DNA of 64,000 nucleotides from Bacteroidetes bacterium B1(2017) (GTDB lineage Bacteria > Bacteroidota > Bacteroidia > UKL13-3). A program made the position numbers and the translations under genes. Each line of letters begins with the position of its first letter. Position 1 is the stretch's first letter. Shown one piece after another: positions 60,417 to 64,000 of this stretch. The notes below the pieces were generated by a model. It saw only the letters and a list, made by a program, of their open reading frames with translations. It had not been told where the DNA came from and ran no database searches. The stretch lies in assembly GCA_002256395.1 (NCBI GenBank), contig NKJG01000002.1:438333-502332 (forward strand). The letters are read 5' to 3'.

Positions 60417-62186
60417 CTAAAAGAAATTTACAAGTCCAAAATGCACCTTAGCCCTTTGAAATTCAAGTGGATTTCCCTTTTGAGTACCCAATGCATAATA
60501 CAAAGAAAAGATTCCCGCTCCTGTTTCAAGATTCATACCTGCCCCTACTCCCCAAGGTTTATCAGTTATTTGAGGATTTACAGCTTCGTTTTTATACCAA
60601 GCTCCGTTCCAGAATACCATAAAACCTGAATTTTGTTGAAACAAGTATCTCAATTCAACATTTGCAATGAGGTACTTACTCGCAAAAATACTTTGTTCAT
60701 CAAAACCCTTCAAGGTTTTTAATCCACCAATGCGGAAAAGTTCGTTTAAAAACAGATTTTCATTAGACACAATGCCGCCTTTTAGCTGTGTAAGCAGCAC
60801 AAAATGGGAGGCCAGTTTATTGAACACCATTAAATTTCCACTCCCTTTAAACTGTATAGTTTTAAGGTTTACTGAATCATAGATAGAATAATTAATACCA
60901 TTTTCACTCAAAACTAAATCTTGAATCGTCGAATTTTTACTAATTCGCTTGGTTCCAGCACCTGCTTCCAATTCTAATAAATATCCTTTACTTGGATTGT
61001 AAAAATAATTCAGGGTAGATCGCCTAAGCCCAAGTCCATATAGGTCGTTTCGCACATCGTGATTGCTTGGTAGTTTTTTATTACTTAGCACAAATTGAGT
61101 GTCTACTTGAAGCAAATTAACCAGCTGGTTTTGATAAAAGAATTTCACATAATTATTTCCAGTAAAACGATATTGAAAGGCAATATCATTAACCAATTCA
61201 AACCAACTTGTATCAAATTTTAGCAACTTAAACGCATATTCTATGGCAACCTTTGAGTTCAGAAAATAAGGGTATAAAAATTTTGCTTGAAGATCCTGAC
61301 TAGAGTTTAAAAAGCCTCTATAGGCCAATTCTAGATTCTTTCCAGACCCAATTAAATTAACTAACTTCAAATTTAAATCTCCAGTTACAACTAGTTTATT
61401 GTTAAGACTACTATTTGGTGCGAACCCAATAACACCATCAAAACTTGAGGCCTTTTTTGAATCAATATAAACATAGGGTTTAGCCTTATTTCCATAAAAA
61501 TATACTCCCAAAGGCCTTACAACTTGCACATATGAAAGTTCACTTAACCTAGAATCTAAATTTTTCAACGCATCCTCTTGATATATCATTCCAGGTTTTA
61601 TGTTGGCATAATTTTGCAAAAAGCTCTTTTTCATTCTGGCAGTACCTCCAAAATCAATTGAATCAAAAAAGGTTAAACTATTTTTTTGAAGATTTATCGA
61701 AGCATTCACTCCTAGTGTATCTATAATTATTGAATCGAGTGAAATAGATGCAAATGGATACCCATTATTCTGAGCATAGGATAATATTTGTTGCATTCCC
61801 TTAGAAATTTCTTGCGACTGAAATGGCTTATTCGGATTTCCAAAAAGTTTTGGACCAGCAGCCTCTACCCATTCTAATGGTAAATTTCCAGGTCTAAGCT
61901 TAGTAAGTTTAAACGATTGATTTAATTGAATAGTAATACTAATAGAATCGTTATGGATCTCTTGAGAACTATTATTGGCTAAAAAATAGGATTGTTCATA
62001 GCAAAGTAAAAGTACTTCGTTTTTTCTATTTAATATGCCCAAACTATCTGTATCTATCCAATTCCCAGCCTGTTTTTGCAGGTAGTTTATTGTTGGTTCG
62101 AACCTAAATTTTAGTTTATAAATTGCCTGCGCCTGTACCTGTATTACGAGCGAGATTAAAAGACATAAGACGATTAACTTTTTCAA
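60417..62186 (-). CDS. BamA/TamA-like outer-membrane protein
   Basis: A 589-residue Omp85-type protein: signal peptide (start LKKLIVLCLLISLVIQVQAQ read from TTG 62186), POTRA-like domains in the N-terminal half (FDSIDFGGTARMKKSFLQNY, YQEDALKNLDSRLSELSYVQ), and a C-terminal beta-barrel with the typical GGLKTLKGFDEQSIFASKYL and final FGLVNFF. Such proteins insert or translocate outer-membrane proteins or lipids; this short form is TamA/BamA-related, not the main BamA. The frame continues to TTG 62201. Confidence 0.8.
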   Translation of the reverse strand: MKKLIVLCLLISLVIQVQAQAIYKLKFRFEPTINYLQKQAGNWIDTDSLGILNRKNEVLLLCYEQSYFLANNSSQEIHNDSISITIQLNQSFKLTKLRPGNLPLEWVEAAGPKLFGNPNKPFQSQEISKGMQQILSYAQNNGYPFASISLDSIIIDTLGVNASINLQKNSLTFFDSIDFGGTARMKKSFLQNYANIKPGMIYQEDALKNLDSRLSELSYVQVVRPLGVYFYGNKAKPYVYIDSKKASSFDGVIGFAPNSSLNNKLVVTGDLNLKLVNLIGSGKNLELAYRGFLNSSQDLQAKFLYPYFLNSKVAIEYAFKLLKFDTSWFELVNDIAFQYRFTGNNYVKFFYQNQLVNLLQVDTQFVLSNKKLPSNHDVRNDLYGLGLRRSTLNYFYNPSKGYLLELEAGAGTKRISKNSTIQDLVLSENGINYSIYDSVNLKTIQFKGSGNLMVFNKLASHFVLLTQLKGGIVSNENLFLNELFRIGGLKTLKGFDEQSIFASKYLIANVELRYLFQQNSGFMVFWNGAWYKNEAVNPQITDKPWGVGAGMNLETGAGIFSLYYALGTQKGNPLEFQRAKVHFGLVNFF

Positions 62187-62241
62187 TAAAATTAGAAACA
62201 ACTTGGAAACTCAATACTTGCAAACGTAATTCGCATTACAT

Positions 62242-63372
62242 ATGGCAGGTATTTATATTCATATTCCTTTTTGCAAACAAGCCTGTTATTACTGTAATTT
62301 TCATTTCAGCACAGTACTTTCATACAAAGAAAAGCTAGTGAGTGCAATTGCGAAAGAACTTTTTTTGAGAAAAGAAGAACTTGCTGGTGAGAAAATTGAA
62401 ACCGTTTATTTTGGAGGGGGAACTCCAAGTTTATTAAACGAAAAGGAATTAAATCTATTATTAGAAGCGCTTTATGCCCATTATGATTTGAGCGAAGTAA
62501 AAGAATTTACTTTAGAAGCAAACCCAGATGATGTAAAAAATGCCTTCTTAAAAATGCTATCCACTACCCCCATCAACCGTTTAAGCATGGGAATTCAAAG
62601 TTTTGAAGAGGATCATTTAAAACTCATGAATAGAGCGCATTCTGCAAATGAAGCCATTTACTGTGTTGATAGAGCTAAGCAATTTGGAATAGAAAAAATT
62701 AGTATCGATTTAATATATGGTATTCCAGGTATGAGCATGGCTACCTGGCAAAACAATTTGCAAAAGGCACTGAACCTTCCTATCGACCATATTTCGAGCT
62801 ACTGTTTAACGGTTGAATCTCAAACTGTTTTTGGAAAATATAAGGAACGTAATAAATTAATTCTGCCAGAGGATGAAGAAACCTCAAATCAGTTTTTGGA
62901 GCTTATAAATCAAACACAAAAATTTGGGTTCGACCACTATGAAATATCCAATTTTGGCAAACCAGATTCTTATGCCCTTCATAATACAAATTATTGGAAA
63001 GGTAAATCTTATTTAGGCGCAGGCCCTGGTGCCCATAGTTATTATCCTGGCACACGAATGTGGAATGTAAGTAATAACCAAAGCTATATGAAAGCATTGG
63101 ATGCAGGTATTTTGCCATTAGAAAAAGAAATCTTAAGCAAGAAGGATATGTTTAACGAAACGATTATGACAGGCTTAAGAACTATGTGGGGAGTTAATTT
63201 ATTAGAGATTGAAGAAAAATTTGGTTTGGAATATTTAATAACCTTACGCCAAGATTTGGCTGAATATATTTTATCGGGTTATGTAGTAGAAACAAAGGAG
63301 GCCTTTATTTTATCAAAAGAAGGCCGTTTCTTAGCAGATGGAATTGCCTCATCAGCCTTTAGAACCAACTAA
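62242..63372 (+). CDS. hemW: Radical SAM heme chaperone HemW
   Basis: A 376-residue coproporphyrinogen-III-oxidase-like radical SAM protein. The cluster motif CxxxCxxC is in YIHIPFCKQACYYCNFHF (residues 5-22); GGGTPSLLN, EANPDDV and GIQSFEEDHLKLMNRAHSAN are standard. HemW delivers heme to respiratory enzymes rather than oxidising coproporphyrinogen; it lacks the HemN N-terminal extension. ATG at 62242 gives the usual MAGIYIHIPF start. Confidence 0.94.
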   Translation: MAGIYIHIPFCKQACYYCNFHFSTVLSYKEKLVSAIAKELFLRKEELAGEKIETVYFGGGTPSLLNEKELNLLLEALYAHYDLSEVKEFTLEANPDDVKNAFLKMLSTTPINRLSMGIQSFEEDHLKLMNRAHSANEAIYCVDRAKQFGIEKISIDLIYGIPGMSMATWQNNLQKALNLPIDHISSYCLTVESQTVFGKYKERNKLILPEDEETSNQFLELINQTQKFGFDHYEISNFGKPDSYALHNTNYWKGKSYLGAGPGAHSYYPGTRMWNVSNNQSYMKALDAGILPLEKEILSKKDMFNETIMTGLRTMWGVNLLEIEEKFGLEYLITLRQDLAEYILSGYVVETKEAFILSKEGRFLADGIASSAFRTN

Positions 63373-63373
63373 T

Positions 63374-64000
63374 TTATGGCTTCAGCTGAATACACGTGAC
63401 AAAGTTAGCACTATCATTAACATCCGATTTTTCAAGTAAAATATATTGCCCTTGTTTACTTACACTCATTCTATTTACATAATCGGGCAAGGTTTTTAGA
63501 TAAATTAAATTCCCTAAAGAATCAATAACTCCAAGAGCTGATTGACCTTGAATGGCCGGGGACAAACACAGAATAGCTAATTGTTTATAGGGAATAATTT
63601 TAGAAACATACACCTGGTTAATATCCGAAATTGACCATAGGTGACTATATGAAAATCCGTTTGAAATTTTAGTAACCACGACCTTATTTCCTTGACTAAT
63701 GGATATAGAAAGTGAATCGAAAACTTGAGAAGGCATGGCTGGTTCCCAAACGGCTTGGGGCTTTTGCAGCAAAACAGTAAAAAATTGAGCATTCAATTCC
63801 TTCTTTTGTGCGGGCACATCTGGAACCGATTCTAGAACCAAATTTAGCGTTTGCTTGAATGGTTGAATTAACAATGCATAAGTTAAATACGGAGCAATTA
63901 CTAATAAGCTTAAATTCATTAATTTAAGAACATAGTTATTGGCAGTTTTGGTTCCTGCCCAATATATAAGCAAACCTACTAAAGCACCAGTAATGGCGCT
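63374..64000 (-). CDS. Partial membrane-anchored protein, 5' end beyond the window
   Basis: The frame is open to the window edge, so the N-terminus is missing. The visible 209 residues begin SAITGALVGLLIYWAG (a transmembrane segment), then a second helix (LMNLSLLVIAPYLTYALLI) and an extracytoplasmic domain with beta-rich, propeller-like phrases (GVIDSLGNLIYLKTLPDYVN, MSVSKQGQYILLEKSDVNDS). I do not recognise a family. It converges with hemW, whose stop lies 1 nt from this one. Confidence 0.6.
   Translation of the reverse strand, partial: SAITGALVGLLIYWAGTKTANNYVLKLMNLSLLVIAPYLTYALLIQPFKQTLNLVLESVPDVPAQKKELNAQFFTVLLQKPQAVWEPAMPSQVFDSLSISISQGNKVVVTKISNGFSYSHLWSISDINQVYVSKIIPYKQLAILCLSPAIQGQSALGVIDSLGNLIYLKTLPDYVNRMSVSKQGQYILLEKSDVNDSANFVTCIQLKP

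Overview
The window is AT-rich chromosomal DNA from a member of the Bacteroidota. Supporting evidence: a complete gldKLMN/porP core of the type IX secretion system (T9SS), a very large secreted protein with a T9SS C-terminal sorting signal, Bacteroidota-only families (DUF4271, DUF3098, LhgO/HemW/HldD neighbourhoods), and promoters of the Bacteroidota type (TTTG about 19 nt upstream of TAnnTTTG) in front of the tRNA genes. Genus cannot be assigned from sequence reading alone.

Layout. 1-4.9 kb is an accessory, defence-type edge: a broken type I restriction methyltransferase gene (hsdM) with its HTH regulator, an AbiEi/AbiEii toxin-antitoxin pair and an excisionase-like HTH protein, with non-coding DNA around them. 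4.9-8.4 kb is a giant T9SS-secreted beta-propeller-like protein. 8.5-12.1 kb is a light-dependent DNA repair cluster (photolyase-like flavoprotein, DUF2256, FeS-type (6-4) photolyase, DUF2805). 12.1-22.9 kb is mixed housekeeping: PAS protein, EamA and DUF421 membrane proteins, dihydroorotase, nitroreductase, pirin, TerC, and an overlapping phosphoesterase/glycosyltransferase/GH1 operon. 23.2-23.5 kb carries tRNA-Gly and tRNA-Leu.

23.5-29.2 kb is the most interesting stretch: an RNA repair/surveillance locus. It holds a HAD_SAK-type phosphatase-like protein, a ParB-like protein, a WYL-domain regulator, and, divergently, a TROVE/Ro60 protein, a Y RNA, a tRNA-Pro(UGG), the RNA ligase RtcB and a second Y RNA. 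The two Y RNAs (27316-27435 and 28998-29117, both 120 nt) share an identical bulged Ro-type basal element and have unrelated but fully complementary 8-bp stems. Each carries a permuted tRNA mimic (T arm, acceptor stem closed by a tetraloop, then UA); only the first keeps a D arm. Three copies of a 21-bp inverted repeat, each 12 nt from a TTTG/TTTA -7 element, lie before the WYL gene, the Ro60 gene and rtcB and look like the regulator's operators.

30-37 kb: tRNA-Lys, truB, uppP, DUF3098, ftsX, leuS and an AI-2E transporter. 37-51 kb: a large outer-membrane protein overlapping a giant NtrY-like kinase, hldD, queD, an orphan binding protein, YihY, a thioesterase, lhgO and a DEAD-box helicase. 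51.0-51.8 kb is a tandem array with a 358-bp period of small GIY-YIG nuclease genes whose 3' ends run into degenerate tRNA-Val copies, next to the intact tRNA-Val. 51.9-58.6 kb: T9SS genes porP-gldK-gldL-gldM-gldN plus a second gldN. 58.7-64 kb: uroporphyrinogen-III synthase, DUF4271, a BamA/TamA-like protein, hemW and a truncated membrane protein.
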